In this document: one piece after another, positions 11,138 to 21,727 of the stretch
How positions within the stretch are numbered: position 1 is the first letter of the stretch
Layout: the number at the start of each line of letters is the position of its first letter
Assembly: GCF_019578655.1 (NCBI RefSeq)
Contig: NC_063261.1
Span: 9,122,446-9,186,445, forward strand
Source: Ricinus communis
Taxonomy: Eukaryota > Streptophyta > Magnoliopsida > Malpighiales > Euphorbiaceae
Length of the DNA: 64,000 bases
Direction: 5' to 3'
Notes under the pieces: model-generated
Told to the model about the DNA's origin: nothing
The model's database searches: none
Seen by the model: the letters and a program-made list of their open reading frames with translations, nothing else
Position numbers and translations under genes: made by a program

Positions 11138-12027
11138 ATGGTAACTTATGGAGTTCATTTTGATCTCTACTCCCATGAAGAGGGCAATCGATTCCTTAGT
11201 CTTACTTCGAGAGAGCAGGTTTCGTGTAAATTTTTAGATGCTTCCTCTCTAGTTAAGTTGAATATTTTTAAGAGAATGATGATCCTTTTGGATAGAGTAG
11301 GATGGAAGGATTTTGCGTTTAAAGCTTTACCATCATATAATGAATTAACTTTAGAGTTTTTCACAACTTTACATTATGATCCTTTTAATGATAAAGAGTT
11401 TAGGGTAAGATTATTTGCGCATAATTATACTATTACTTTTGATACAATTGTCCAAGCTTTTGGGTTAAAGAAAGGAGGTGTTTATGAGCAACATCATAAG
11501 TTTGATTTGGGCAAGTTTTGGAAAAGACTCACAGGTCAGGACAAATATGATGTTAATAAAATGTCAAATAATGTCTTCAACGATAATTGTATTTGCTTAT
11601 CTCAAAATTTATGTGTGGAGGCATATTTGGTAGGATAGAGACAAATAAGATGATGATGCAAGAATTAAATATTCTCTGGTGTTTAGATACCCATAAATCT
11701 ATTTCTTTGGCATATTTTATTATGCAAAGTTTATTAGAGACACCGGCTAGACGTAAGGATTGTATTGGATTAGGATATATTGTTGTTGGTTTGGCCATGT
11801 ATCTTTGTAGTTTTGATCCGGAGTCTTCTCCATATGAGGCATTACCCTCCACGGGCAATTTAGATACTAATGTGTTGATTATGGCTAATTTAGTTAATTG
11901 TCGTGGTGGTCCTCTTACTTTTAAGCACGAATCAAGTGGATGTAGTAGTAGTGTGGCTATAGATGAGCCACCAAGAAATGGTAGAGAGGAGGAATCAGAT
12001 AATGAGGAAAGTAGAGGGCAAGAATGA
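11138..12027 (+). pseudogene. Athila ORF1 family gene (env position), frameshifted
   Basis: A protein of the ATHILA ORF-1 family (Pfam PF03078 by recall), encoded downstream of pol where some Athila elements have an env-like gene. Its function is unknown. The first part (11138-11638) shows NRFLSLTSREQVSCKFLDA, RVGWKDFAFKALPSYNELTL and FAHNYTITFDTIVQAFGL. The protein then continues in another frame (from about 11590) with FGRIETNKMMMQELNILWCL, a hydrophobic GLGYIVVGLAMYLCSF segment, and an acidic tail GREEESDNEESRGQE ending TGA at about 12025. A frameshift between 11590 and 11636 breaks it. The ATG at 11138 is the first in-frame one, but the original start may be upstream. Confidence 0.7.
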
Positions 12028-12218
12028 GGTAGTCAAGGTTGGCAACAAGTTTTAAATCAACTACAAGCTATGAACACCAACCTTAACCAATAGCTTGATG
12101 TCTTTGATCCTCGTTTGGCTAATGTAGAGAGTAGTCAACATCGACAAGTATAGAAGCTCGATTGCTACTTCGAATCGGTCGACTTTGAAGCAGTCTTTTA
12201 TTATTTTTAGGAATTAGC
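12028..12218 (+). other. 3' remainder of element A
   Basis: Short region after the ORF1-type gene. It reads as a Gln/Asn-rich coding remnant with several stops (WQQVLNQLQAMNTNL) and ends in a T-tract with TTTTTAGGAATT, directly against the family B LTR. Confidence 0.4.
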
Positions 12219-12855
12219 TGTCACGACCCGATCTGTAGGCTCGTGACCGGCACTAGAAAATGGGTAGGCTTAAGACCACCAAGACCAATAGTAAGCCTTA
12301 CTATTCACCATTTCAGATATGCATATAAAAGCATAACATTAAACTAGTCCAACATGCCATTCACAAGTCTCTAATTGGACATTAACGACACTCCATAATT
12401 TGTTACAGACCAGATCAAACATAACATATCAGTTATACTACTCGGGAGAGTCTATAATTTTAAATAATTAAAAGTTAAAAATATAAAAGTATAAATTATT
12501 TACAATAGGCCCGATGAATAAGAAAGTCGGGTTGTCAAAAGCAGGACGACGGGGAACCTAACTGTCACTTGAAAAATTAAAATTGAGACTGTCAGCCTCG
12601 AGAGTGAGTTAAAATTATATAATCCAAAAATACATACAACCATCTCAATAAATATTTATTTAATCAGAATAAATTATTATATTATATTAAAACATGTGGC
12701 ATGCCATGATTCAGTAAAATATAATTTAAACGTTATGGGACGAGTACCTCATCAGAACCCTAACCCCAAACTAATAGCCTTTTGGCTCTCTCACTCCAAT
12801 AGGACTGGTGCCTAGAGCAGAGCTCGACCATGATCCTTAAATCTAGTCTGTTCAC
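12219..12855 (-). repeat. Family B1 LTR, left part
   Basis: Begins TGTCACGACCCGATCTG, the outer end shared with B2 at 34935 and 39110. In element sense this is the LTR's end (...GGGTCGTGACA). It contains the CTCACTC...AGAGCAGAGCTCGACC segment typical of the family. It is interrupted at 12856 by element C and resumes at 19651. No GCTCTGATACCA (reverse PBS) precedes 12219, so this is either a solo LTR or the 3' LTR end of a lost element. Confidence 0.75.
12851..12855. repeat. Target duplication of element C, left copy
   Basis: TTCAC before the 5' LTR versus ATCAC at 19651-19655 after the 3' LTR; four of five bases agree, as expected for an old 5-bp duplication inside the B1 LTR. Confidence 0.55.
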
Positions 12856-14256
12856 TGATAGGTCATAAATAGTTATACTTATTGTATTTAATTTCCTTAT
12901 ATTTTGATTGGATATTGTGCTTAATTATGGAAATTATGTTTGTTCTGATCTAGGTGGTGAAATATCAAGGATTGAGTGGAATTCAACCTAAAGACATGTT
13001 TTAAAGCATCACTTATCAAAAATCAAGTCTTTTAGAGGAAGAGTAAGAATTTATGCAGAAGGTCATTTTCAATAGGGCGTGACCATGCCCTACAATCTGT
13101 GAGCTGCTGGAATCTATTGAAGGGAATTTCAAATTTTTAGTTAAATTCGTGGTGGCACTTTTATGTTATTTCCTTTACTTTGGAAGTGTTGGATAAAGAA
13201 AACTAACTACTATATTATTTAGGATCTTATTTGTTTAGATTACCCTTTATCTTATCCTTCCTTTTAAGATTAAGATTATATAGGAAGTTTGTTTCTTTTT
13301 GGATAAGGATTATCTTATTAGGGTTTAGGTTGACTTCCTATATAAGGAGGCTAGTTCTATAAAGAGACGGTGGAGTGCTTTGATATTTTTATTATTTTTC
13401 TTCTTCTATTCCCTACAACTTTTATGAATTTTTACTCCACCATGTGTGCCTAAGCTTTTAGTTTCTAACTTAAGAGTGAATAAATTCCAATTGTGATTTT
13501 GTGAGGCTTTATGCTTAACAGAATTCTTCTTTAATTCAAGTATTCTTTATTTCTTATTTTTATTATTTACAAATTTTTCATATTGATTGAACTGACGACT
13601 CAATTTGATATTGATTTTTCTATTGCTAACCTTGAGTTTGTGATCCGTAATTGTCATGAACGATTGACACAAGTAGTAAGGAGCTGGCTTATGTGTGTGT
13701 GATTACGGCATTTTCGAATTACATAGCTTGCATGATAGGCTCTAGGGAAATAAAAGAACAAGATTAATTCAATTGCAACTATATCGATTAATTAATGTTG
13801 GTTTAGTCATTCTCATTATTCTTAATGCTATCATTGAGTTGATATGGAAGCTATCGTGCCCAGTTGACTAATGGTAAGTTTTGATTTGGATGCTGGGTAT
13901 GAGTCAATTAAATTAGAAGAATTTACATTTATTGCGGCTTTCTGAATAAGTAGACTAAGTACTTGAATAGAAAAATTGATATTTAAGCCTATGATCAGAA
14001 TTACAATTGGATAGAATTTGCACTCTTGAATTGGAAGTTTGGTAAGATTGATTCTTATTTACTTTAATATTCATCCTTTATTATTTTATGTTTATTTATA
14101 ATATTGGTTCAAATAATCAAAACCCCCATTTTTATTATTTAACTTTGAGAAGCTATTCACATTGGTTCCCTTGGGATTCGACCTAGTTTCACTATTTCTA
14201 CAAGTTAGTTTAGAAAAATCAGTAATTTATTTTGAAGTGCTTCGACAACTCGTTAA
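12856..14256 (+). repeat. 5' LTR of element C
   Basis: 1401 bp, starting TGATAGGTCATAAATAG. Closely matches the solo LTR at 29227-30637 over its whole length, which fixes both ends. The terminal bases are CGTTAA where the solo copy has CGTTCA. Confidence 0.88.
13339..13346 (+). promoter_or_regulatory. TATA box in LTR of element C
   Basis: TATATAAG between CTTCC and GAGGCTAG. The equivalent position in the solo LTR (about 29717) reads TATATGAA, so that copy has lost the consensus. Confidence 0.55.
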
Positions 14257-14261
14257 AAATT

Positions 14262-14277
14262 TGGCACCGTTGCTGGA
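14262..14277 (+). other. Primer binding site of element C (tRNA-Asp type)
   Basis: TGGCACCGTTGCTGGA, an eroded form of the Athila tRNA-Asp PBS, five bases inside the LTR end. The differences are transitions compatible with C-to-T/G-to-A decay. Confidence 0.75.
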
Positions 14278-14316
14278 GAGCCTATTTTAGTTTCTCATTG
14301 CTTAATTTATTTGTTT

Positions 14317-15339
14317 ATGACTTGTTCTTCTCAGGCTATTGATTTGTAGTATAATCCTGAAATTGAGAAGACATCGCGTCGATTAAGAAAGGAGACTAGG
14401 CAAAGAAAAAGTCATCTCATAGAGGAATTGGAGACATATTTGGCTATTGGTGACACATCTATTTTTCAAGAAGTTGTAGAAAATATGGCAAACAGAACTC
14501 TCAAAGAGCTAGCCGCACTGGATTTGAATCAACAACCTTTATGCATTACATTTCCTAATATTATGGTTGATTTTGAATTAAAATCTGGCTTAATTCACTT
14601 ACTCCCTTCTTTACGTGGATGTGCAGGTGAAGATCCTCATAAACACTTAAAAGAATTCCATATTTTAAGCTCCAGAATGGAGCCACATTGTGTGACCGAA
14701 GAGCAAATAAATGTTAGAGATTTTTCCTTTGCTTTGAAGGATAAAGCAAAAGATTGGCTCTATTATCTATCCTCCGGTTCAATAACAACATGGAATGAGA
14801 TGAAAAGATTATTCTTAAATAAGTTTTTCCCTGCAACAAGAGCTGCCAACATCAGAAATGAAATTTGTGGCATAACACAGTTCACTGGAGAAACATTGTA
14901 TGATTATTGGGAGAGGTTCAAGCAACTGTGTGCTAGTTGCCCCCATCACCAAATTTCTGAGCAACTCTTAATCCAATACTTCTATGAAGGATTATTGCCA
15001 AACGATAGGAGTATGATTGATGCAGCAAGTGGTGGAGCCTTGGTAGACAAGACATCAGAAGAAGCCAAGCAATTGATTTCAAACATGGCTGAAAATTCTC
15101 AACAATTTGGTACAAGAGCTGATGGAGCTACTAGGCGATTTAATGAGGTAAGCATTAAAAATCTTAAAAATAAAATTTCTGATTTAACTGCTTTGGTTCA
15201 TCAAATGGCTGTAGAGCAATTGCAAGTGGCAAAATTTTTTAGAATATGCTCAGTTCAAGGACATCCCACTAATATGTGCCCACCATTGCAACAAGACTTG
15301 ATGCAAGAGGCTAATGTTGTAGGCGAGTTTACTAGTTAA
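14317..15339 (+). pseudogene. Athila gag (element C), two in-frame stops
   Basis: Capsid precursor, about 340 codons. The likely start is ATG 14317 (MTCSSQAIDL), but codon 11 is TAG (14347-14349); the next ATG is 14428. The central Retrotrans_gag domain is well preserved: FALKDKAKDWLYYLSSG, MKRLFLNKFFPATRAANIR, FTGETLYDYWERFKQLC and CPHHQISEQLLIQYFYEGL. The zinc knuckle reads FRICSVQGHPTNMCP: the first Cys of the CX2CX4HX4C pattern is replaced by Phe. TAA at 15337-15339 is not the natural end, because gag sequence continues in the same frame. It would assemble RNA-containing particles if intact; as it stands it is broken. Confidence 0.86.
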
Positions 15340-16491
15340 CCTCAAACGAAGTATGATACCTTTTCCAATCAATATAATCCTAGATGGAGAGATCACCCGA
15401 ATTTGAGCTATGGTAACCAAGGAGGACAACAAAAGTATCCTTCCTAGAATTTCATTAGACCACCTCAAGTTCTCCAAAAACCTCAAGCTTTAAATTTAGG
15501 TATGTCTTTGGAAGATATTGTTAAAAATCTTGCTAATAGTGCCCTTCAATTTCAACAGTACACAAGGTCAAACATTCAGAATTTAGGCAATCAAATTACT
15601 CAATTGGCTACGTCGGTTAGTAAATTAGAGGCTCAAAATTCTAGAAAACTACCTTCACAAATATAGATAAATTCAAAGGAGAATGTTAGTGTAATTTCTC
15701 TAAGAAGTGGAAAGGAGATTCCTTCAGGGTCGATTCCACTTAAGGAAAGTGAATCGAGCAAGGGAAAGGAAGAAGAAGCTTCCTTTAAAGCATCACATGG
15801 GGTAAAATTTGATCCTCCTCTATCTCTTTCATCTCACACTTCATTACCTCCTTTTCCTAGCAGATTAGCTAAGCCAAAAGAAGATGAGTAAGAAAAGGAG
15901 ATCTTGGATACATTTAGGAAGGTGGACATAAATATCCTATTATTGGATGCTATCAAGCAAATTCCAAAATATGCAAAGTTTTTGAAGGAATTGTGCACAA
16001 ACAAAAGAAAGATGAAGGAAAAGGAGAAAGTGGTGGTAAGTAAAAATGTGTCGGCTATCTTGCAAAAAAATATGCCAGAAAAATGCAAAGATCCAAATAT
16101 GTTTACATTACCTTGTATTCTTGGTAATACGAAAATTGAGCTTGCCATATTAGATTTAGGAGCTTCCATTAACGTCATGCCATTTTCTGTTTATCAAGAG
16201 TTGAAACTAAATGACTTGCAAAAGACCAGTGTAATGATTCAATTAGCTTATCGTTCTTTTATTCACCCCTTGGAGTTGTTGAAGCTGTTTTGGTGCAAGT
16301 TAATGAGCTCATATTTCCTGTCGACTTTTACATTTTGGAAATGGATGGTAATTCCTCACAAAAATCAGCTTTGATTTTGTTAAGATGACCATTCATGAAA
16401 ACAGCTAAGACAAAGATTAATGTAGATGAGGGTACTCTATCCGTAGAGTTTGATGGAGAGATTGTTAAATTTAATATTTTGGTGCAATGAA
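15340..16491 (+). pseudogene. gag tail and aspartic protease (element C)
   Basis: Reads on in the gag frame with stops at 15445 (TAG), 15664 (TAG) and 15889 (TAA). It shows YNPRWRDHPNLSYGNQGG, a coiled-coil-like stretch (NLGNQITQLATSVSKLEAQ), and the conserved VISLRSGKEIP motif near 15690. Protease follows: FTLPCILGNTKIELAILDLG with ASINVMPFSVYQEL (active site D-L-G-A-S). A single-base loss near 16274 moves the frame, after which VNELIFPVDFYILEMDG and PFMKTAKTKINVDEGTL are read, with TGA at 16386-16388 where relatives have Arg of the GRPF motif. Another frame change lies near 16487. Confidence 0.82.
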
Positions 16492-17740
16492 ATATCCTAA
16501 TGAAGTACATTCTCTTTGTCATATTGATGTGATTGATTCAATTGTACATGATGTATTTACAAAAGAAAGTGTCGGTGATGAGCAAGAATTAGATGCACTA
16601 TCTAATTTAGAAGGAATTGATTATGAGATTGATGTAGAAGAATTATTTTCAGCAACATTATTTGAATCACTAAATTCCAATATTAAAATTTTTAATACTA
16701 ATAATAAGATATTACCTTCAATTATCTAGGGACCAAAATTGGAGTTAAAAGCTTTACCGGATCACCTAAAATACGTGTATTTGGGTGATGGTAAAACACT
16801 GCCTGTCATCATCTCAAAAAGACTAACAATGAAACAGGAAGGAAGGTTGGTTAAAGCCTTGAGGGAATACAAAGTTGCAATTGGTTGGACTTTGGCTGAC
16901 ATAAAAGGCATTAGTCCTTCAATTTGCATGCACAGGATTTTGCTAGAGGATGATGCTAAACCATGAAGGGAACCACAAAGGAGGTTGAATCCAGCTATGA
17001 AAGAAGTTGTCATGAAAGAGATACTCAAGTTATTGGATGCAAGTATAATGTACCCAATCTCAGTTGGTGAATGGGTAAGTTCGATTCATGTTGTCCCAAA
17101 GAAAACTGGAATGACTGTGGTAAGGAATTGGAACAATGAACTTGTACCAATACCAATGCCTGTGCAAAATGATTGGAGAATGTGTATAGATCTTAGGAAG
17201 CTTAATCAAGTGACTAGAAAAGATCATTTTTCCTTACCTTTCATTGACCAAATGTTAGAACAATTGGCTGGCAAATCCTTCTTTTGCTTTCTTGATGGCT
17301 TTTTAGGATTTTATCAAGTTCCTATTGCACAAGAAGATTAGGAAAAGACAATATTTACTTGTCCTTTCAGAACCTATGCTTATAGGCGAATGCCTTTTGG
17401 CCTCTATAATGCCCCAGATACATTTCAAAGATGCATGATGAGTATTTTTTTTGAATATCTTGAGAAATACATTGAAGTATTTATGGATGATTTTATTGTG
17501 TATGGGGATTTATTTGATGAATGCTTAGATAATTTAACCAAAGTTTTGAAAAGATGCATAGACACTAACTTGGTTTTAAATTATGAAAAGTGTCATTTTA
17601 TGGCTACCTAAGGCATTATATTAGGGCATGTGGTCTCTTCCAAGGGTATAGAGGTTGATAAGGCAAAAGTGGACATAATTGCAAACTTACCATACCCTAC
17701 CAATGTTAGGGAAGTGGTTTCTTTTATTGGATATGAAGGG
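16492..17740 (+). pseudogene. Reverse transcriptase (element C)
   Basis: A linker of about 80 residues leads to the pre-RT module (ALPDHLKYVYLGDGKTLPVII, then AIGWTLADIKGISPSICMH). RT motifs in order: MKEVVMKEILKLLDASIMYP, DWRMCIDLRKLNQVTRKDHF, FFCFLDGFLGFYQVPIA, YRRMPFGLYNAPDTFQRCM and the catalytic EVFMDDFIVYG near 17480. In-frame stops are at 16727 (TAG), 16964 (TGA), 17339 (TAG) and 17609 (TAA); each is one C-to-T change from CAG, CGA, CAG or CAA. Between stops the protein is well conserved, so decay by point mutation dominates here. Confidence 0.88.
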
Positions 17741-18269
17741 TTTTATCGCAGGTTTATCAAGGATTTCTTCAATATTACTTTGCCATTGACAAATTTACTG
17801 CAAAAGGAAGTTCAATTCGAGTTTGGGGAAGAATGCAGAGAGGTGTTTGATAAGCTCAAAGATTTGTTGACAAGTGCACCTATTATTCAACCACCTCAAT
17901 GCGATTTAACTTTTGAAATCATGTGCGATGCAAGCAATTATGTAGTGGGAGCAGTTCTAGGGCAACGGATTGAGAAGAAAAGTCATGTCGTTTATTATGC
18001 TTCCAGGACCCTAAACTCCGCCCAATGCAATTATTCCACTACAGAAAATGAGCTTTTGTCAATTGTATTTGCTTTGGATAAATTTTGATCTTATGTGCTT
18101 AGTTCTAAAGTTATTGTGTATTCTGATCATGCAGCTTTGAAGTATCTTTTGGCAAAGAAAGAATCAAAACCAAGGCTAATTCGATGGATTTTGCTTCTTT
18201 AAGAGTTTAACTTGGAAATCAGAGACAGAAAAGGAGTGGAGAATTATGTTGCAGACCACTTAAGTAGGT
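17741..18269 (+). pseudogene. RNase H (element C)
   Basis: RT connection (GFYRRFIKDFFNITLPLTNLL) followed by RNase H: IMCDASNYVVGAVLGQR (first Asp), VVYYASRTLNSAQCNYSTTE (catalytic Glu region, NELLSIVFAL), [12 protein letters not shown], and YVADHLSRL (last Asp) near 18265. It degrades RNA in the RNA-DNA hybrid during reverse transcription. Stops at 18086 (TGA) and 18200 (TAA) replace expected Arg and Gln codons. Confidence 0.86.
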
Positions 18270-19145
18270 TGATAAGGGAAGAAGATGATCTACCTTTCAA
18301 TGACAACTTTCCGGATGAGCATTTGTTCCAACTCAAAGGTATGATTCCTTGGTATGCAGACATGGTCAATTATTTAGTCACAAGAAATCTACCTCCTTGT
18401 CTCAATAAGTCTAGGAAAGCAAAGATAAAAAAAGTGAGTCTAAGTATCATGTTTGGGATGAGCCATTCTTATGGAAATTTTATTCCGATCAAGTGATTAA
18501 GAGATGTGTGCCTGAGAATGAATTCCAATCTATTTTAGCCTTTTGCCATGATTATGCATGTGCAAGACACTTTGGACCTAGACAGACCGCTAGGAAAATC
18601 TTAGATAGTGGTTTATATTGGGAAACTTTATTTAAAGATGCATATCAATTTTGCAAGAGTTATGAGAGATGTCAAAGAGTAGGAGCACCAACTTGCAAGA
18701 ATGAAATGCCTCAAGTTCCAATTCTTATTTGTGAAATATTTGATGTATATGGGGCATCGATTTTATGGGTCCTTTACCCTATTCTTATGGTTTTTCATAT
18801 ATACTTTTGGCTATGGATTATGTATCAAAATGGGTGGAAGCTAAAGCCACTAAAACTGATGACTCTCAAGCTGCTGTAGGTTTTATTAAGGCTAACATCT
18901 TTAATAGGTTTGGGATTCCAAGAGCAATTGTCAGTGATCAAGGAACTCATTTTTTCAATAGATCGGTTGCAGCTATGGTGAAGAAGTATGGAGTGAATCA
19001 CAGAGTAGCCACCGCATATCATCCTCAAAGCAATGGAGAAGCTGAAGTTTCCAATAGAGAAGTTAAATCCATCTTGGAGAAAACGGTGAATCCAGGAAGA
19101 AAGGATTGGAGCCTTCGGTCTTTGGGCTTACCGCACAGCTTACAA
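18270..19145 (+). pseudogene. Integrase, truncated (element C)
   Basis: The H2C2 finger is nearly complete (CHDYACARHFG, then FCKSYERCQRVG). The core is split by a frame change near 18750: [15 protein letters not shown] (first Asp), then [14 protein letters not shown] (second Asp) and [19 protein letters not shown] (Glu). After [10 protein letters not shown] a few codons are missing, the tail WAYRTAYK is present in another frame, and at about 19145 the sequence jumps into the LTR. The C-terminal domain is absent, so this is a deletion derivative. Confidence 0.85.
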
Positions 19146-19650
19146 AGAAATAAGATTAATTCAATTGCAGCTATCTCGATTAATTAATATTGGTTTAGTC
19201 ATTCTCATTATTCTTATTGCTTTCATTGAGTTGATATGGAATGCTATCGTGCCCAGTTGACTAATGGTAAGTCTTGATTTGGATGCTGGTTTGAGTCAAT
19301 TAAATTAGGAGAATTTACACTTGTTGCGGCTTTTCCGAATAAGTAGACTAAGTACTTGAATAGAAAAATTGATATTTAAGCCTATGATCAAAATTAAAAT
19401 TGGATAGAATTTGCACTTTTGAATTGGAAGTTTGGTAAGATTGATTTTTATTTACTTTAATATTCAGCCTTTATTATTTTCTGTTTATTTATAATATTGG
19501 TTCAAACGTTCAAGATCCCCTCATTTTTATTATTTAACTTTGAGAAGCTATTCACATTGGTCTTTTCGGATTCGACTTGGTTTCACTATTTTTACAAGTT
19601 ATTTTAGAAAAATCAGTAATTTATTTTGAAGGGCTTCGACAACCCGTTCA
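19146..19650 (+). repeat. 3' LTR of element C, last ~505 bp only
   Basis: Matches the 5' LTR from about 13747 to its end (GATTAATTCAATTGCAGC... to CGACAACCCGTTCA). The first approximately 0.9 kb of the LTR is missing, deleted together with the integrase end. Confidence 0.85.
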
Positions 19651-20640
19651 ATCACTTGATTCCCAATAAAGCCGGCGCCTAAAGAGCAACGCTCGACTAA
19701 GGACCTTTAATCCGGCAATCAAATCTTCACATGTCAAAGAGTTGAACTCGACCAGGGCAAGTCTTAAAATATTCTTTTACTACTTGTCTCAGATTTGTAC
19801 CGATATGCACGCGGTTCTGATGCAACCCATCAGGTGGCATGTTCTACTACCGTCTCATCCCGAGTCAATATGCAATCATAATATCGATGATGTGGAAAAT
19901 AATATATAAATAGTAAATAGACAATTAATTCCATAAAATGGTTATTTAGATGAATAATAAATAAATAAATAATTTAAATCTATAAATTAATAAAAATTAA
20001 TAAAAATTTAGAATAAAAATTAATAAAAATTTCCAGCAAAATCTACCATAACCAATATACGATGATAATAATATATGTAAAATCAAAATTGCTATATAAA
20101 AATTTGGCATATGACACATGTATAGGAGATGTATGACTTTAACTCACAGTTGTGATGACTCCCTTGCTCTGCTCCTAAGCCTCGGGTGGAGCGGGGTGAA
20201 ACGATGGATTATCTATTCACCAGAACAATTCAATTAATAAAAATAAAACACTTAATAAATAACCCTAGGTCTAGATCCTACAATTGACTGTCTAATAATT
20301 TTGACTCGAAAATTATACCGAAAATTTGGCTGAACCTCCCCTAAAATACGGACGTTTATCCACCGTATAACGGGTCCATGACCTGTCAAAAATACTTATA
20401 ATATTCATTAATAACAAAATCAATCTTAATTATAGGCTAATCACTTAGTCAAAATCTTAATTGCAAATATCTAATTAAATTACTAAAATTTATAGCTATC
20501 GATTTAAGGTCTACTATCTTATTTATTCTAATTATTTAGCTTCATATTATTAATAGTTCTAACGCAACTAAATAGAAGGTCTTATATAAAATTATCATAT
20601 TGCTCGATTTTTGCTGAAAGATACTTGCACATATACCTTA
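19651..20640 (-). repeat. Family B1 LTR, right part
   Basis: Continuation of the B1 LTR after element C: AAGCCGGCGCC, GAGCAACGCTCGAC, then the segment with CCTGATGCAACCCA-like and CCCATCCCGAGTCAA motifs shared with B2. Past about 20210 it departs from B2 and instead carries AACCTCCCCTAAAA and CCACCGTATAACGGG. The expected outer end (GGTATTACA) was not found, so the right end is probably lost where E1 begins. The limit at 20640 is approximate. Confidence 0.6.
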
Positions 20641-20843
20641 AATTATTTTTCTCCAATAAATAACCAATATAATTTTTTATGAATAATTTCTTGTAATTTT
20701 TTGGGAATTTCCACCTTGGGATGCAATATGGCCTTTTATCTGTTTTTTTGAGGACTTGTATCAGTACTTAGTCCATTCAAGGACTAAAATGTAATTTTGA
20801 TAAGTCAAGGGCCTAAATGGCACTTTTGCCCTCCCTTTGGGAC

Positions 20844-20852
20844 CTATATAAG
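20844..20852 (+). promoter_or_regulatory. TATA box of repeat E1
   Basis: CTATATAAG, about 125 bases upstream of the MVASSSRF start codon and conserved in position in E2 (44916-44923). A CT-rich leader follows. Confidence 0.55.
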
Positions 20853-20974
20853 CCTTCACATCCATTTATAATCGACTATATCCACATTTATCTTTTATTT
20901 TCTCTCAAATTTCCTCACTTTTTGTTCGATTTCTCATTCATTTCTTAACCAAATCTTGCGAAATCAGTCTTGAA

Positions 20975-21029
20975 ATGGTGGCCTCATCATCGAGATTCTT
21001 AGGACGCCTCTATCCATTTATTCACTCGA
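20975..21029 (+). pseudogene. First exon remnant of E1 (MVASSSRF...)
   Basis: ATG at 20975 opens MVASSSRFLGRL. The same start in E2 (45048) gives MVASSSRFSRR, so this is probably the true N-terminus of the E-family protein. In E1 the frame then enters the chloroplast insert. Confidence 0.5.
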
Positions 21030-21251
21030 CCCATCCTTAAATTCATTTATTATGTTCCACTCCAAGAATTCAAATAAGGTTTAGCCCGATCCAACAAAAA
21101 TGAAGTATTCTCATAATTCTCCATTGATACGACATATGCTATTTTTTCCATTCATTCCTTTTAGGACCAGTCGTGATCTTTCAAACTATATCTTGGTATG
21201 GACAAATCCTTTCCTTCATACAAATGTGTAAAAGATATGACCCACACTTAA

Positions 21252-21288
21252 AAAAATTGAGTACTCTACCACTGAGTTAGAAACCCCT
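21252..21288 (-). pseudogene. trnK-UUU: Plastid trnK-UUU 5' exon copy, nuclear
   Basis: Reads on the minus strand GGGTTTCTAACTCAGTGGTA then GAGTACTC, against the plastid exon with G at the sixth base and A/T differences. Several substitutions and loss of the second exon mean it is not a functional tRNA gene. Confidence 0.82.
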
Positions 21289-21677
21289 CCTAAAAAATGA
21301 AAAATATTCTTTTATTTTATAATTTATAACATTTTTTTTTCAATCAAACAAAACATTTGTATTACAATAAATTTAAAGAAAACCATCACTTAAATAAATA
21401 AAAATTAATAAAAAGATGACTTTGTAAAGTAAATTTTAGCTCGAATAATATTTGGATTGTTAATCATTCCATTTTCCACTAGAATGGGGGTTTCTTGTTT
21501 TGCTCAAAGATATTCATTTTTATATATATCATATCTATCCTAAGACGTGTAAAAAGAAATCCATCCCAGATATGTTTGTGAAAGAATTGAATGAATGAGA
21601 AGGATAATGAAATTTGAACCATTAACGAAAAGAGAGAATAGGATAAAAACAATTAGGGAGTCGAGCAGGCCTGTTTT

Positions 21678-21727
21678 GGGGATAGAGGGACTTGAACCCA
21701 CACAATTTCTAAAGTCGATGGATTTTA
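21678..21727 (-). pseudogene. trnL-UAA: Plastid trnL-UAA 3' exon copy, nuclear
   Basis: On the plus strand GGGGATAGAGGGACTTGAAC is the complement of the trnL acceptor and T arm. It continues to GATTTCTAAAGTCGA-like bases with a few changes. Only the 3' exon and adjoining intron are present, so it is a non-functional nuclear copy. Confidence 0.85.

Larger units (their letters stand above)
2275..12218 (+). mobile_element. Athila-clade Ty3/Gypsy element A, 3' truncated
   Basis: A degraded LTR retrotransposon in Athila order: 5' LTR, PBS matching the 3' end of tRNA-Asp, gag, protease, RT, RNase H, integrase, a long post-pol region, and an Athila ORF1-type gene near the 3' end. No 3' LTR is seen. 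At 12219 the sequence switches abruptly to a family B LTR, and nothing resembling the 2275-3526 LTR reappears beyond it. Coding parts carry many stops and frameshifts, so it cannot move on its own. The left end rests on a TG start and is approximate because no second LTR or target duplication is left to compare. Confidence 0.82.
12856..19650 (+). mobile_element. Athila-clade element C, nested in B1 LTR
   Basis: About 6.8 kb: 5' LTR, PBS, gag, protease, RT, RNase H, most of integrase, then an abrupt join to the last 0.5 kb of the 3' LTR. It interrupts the B1 LTR, which resumes afterwards with the expected GCCGGCGCC...GAGCAACGCTCGAC segment. The gag-pol reading frame is one long ORF broken by about a dozen stops and one clear single-base loss. 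A solo LTR of the same family lies at 29227-30637. The 3' deletion removes the integrase end, PPT, and roughly the first 0.9 kb of the 3' LTR. Confidence 0.88.

Noticed and set aside
11138..12027. True viral envelope gene
   Set aside because: The position suggests env, but the sequence matches the Athila ORF1 family. I see no signal peptide or fusion-type segment, so an envelope role is not supported.
21252..21727. Functional tRNA genes (trnK, trnL)
   Set aside because: Each is a single exon of a split plastid gene with substitutions, placed in nuclear repeats. They cannot form a tRNA.
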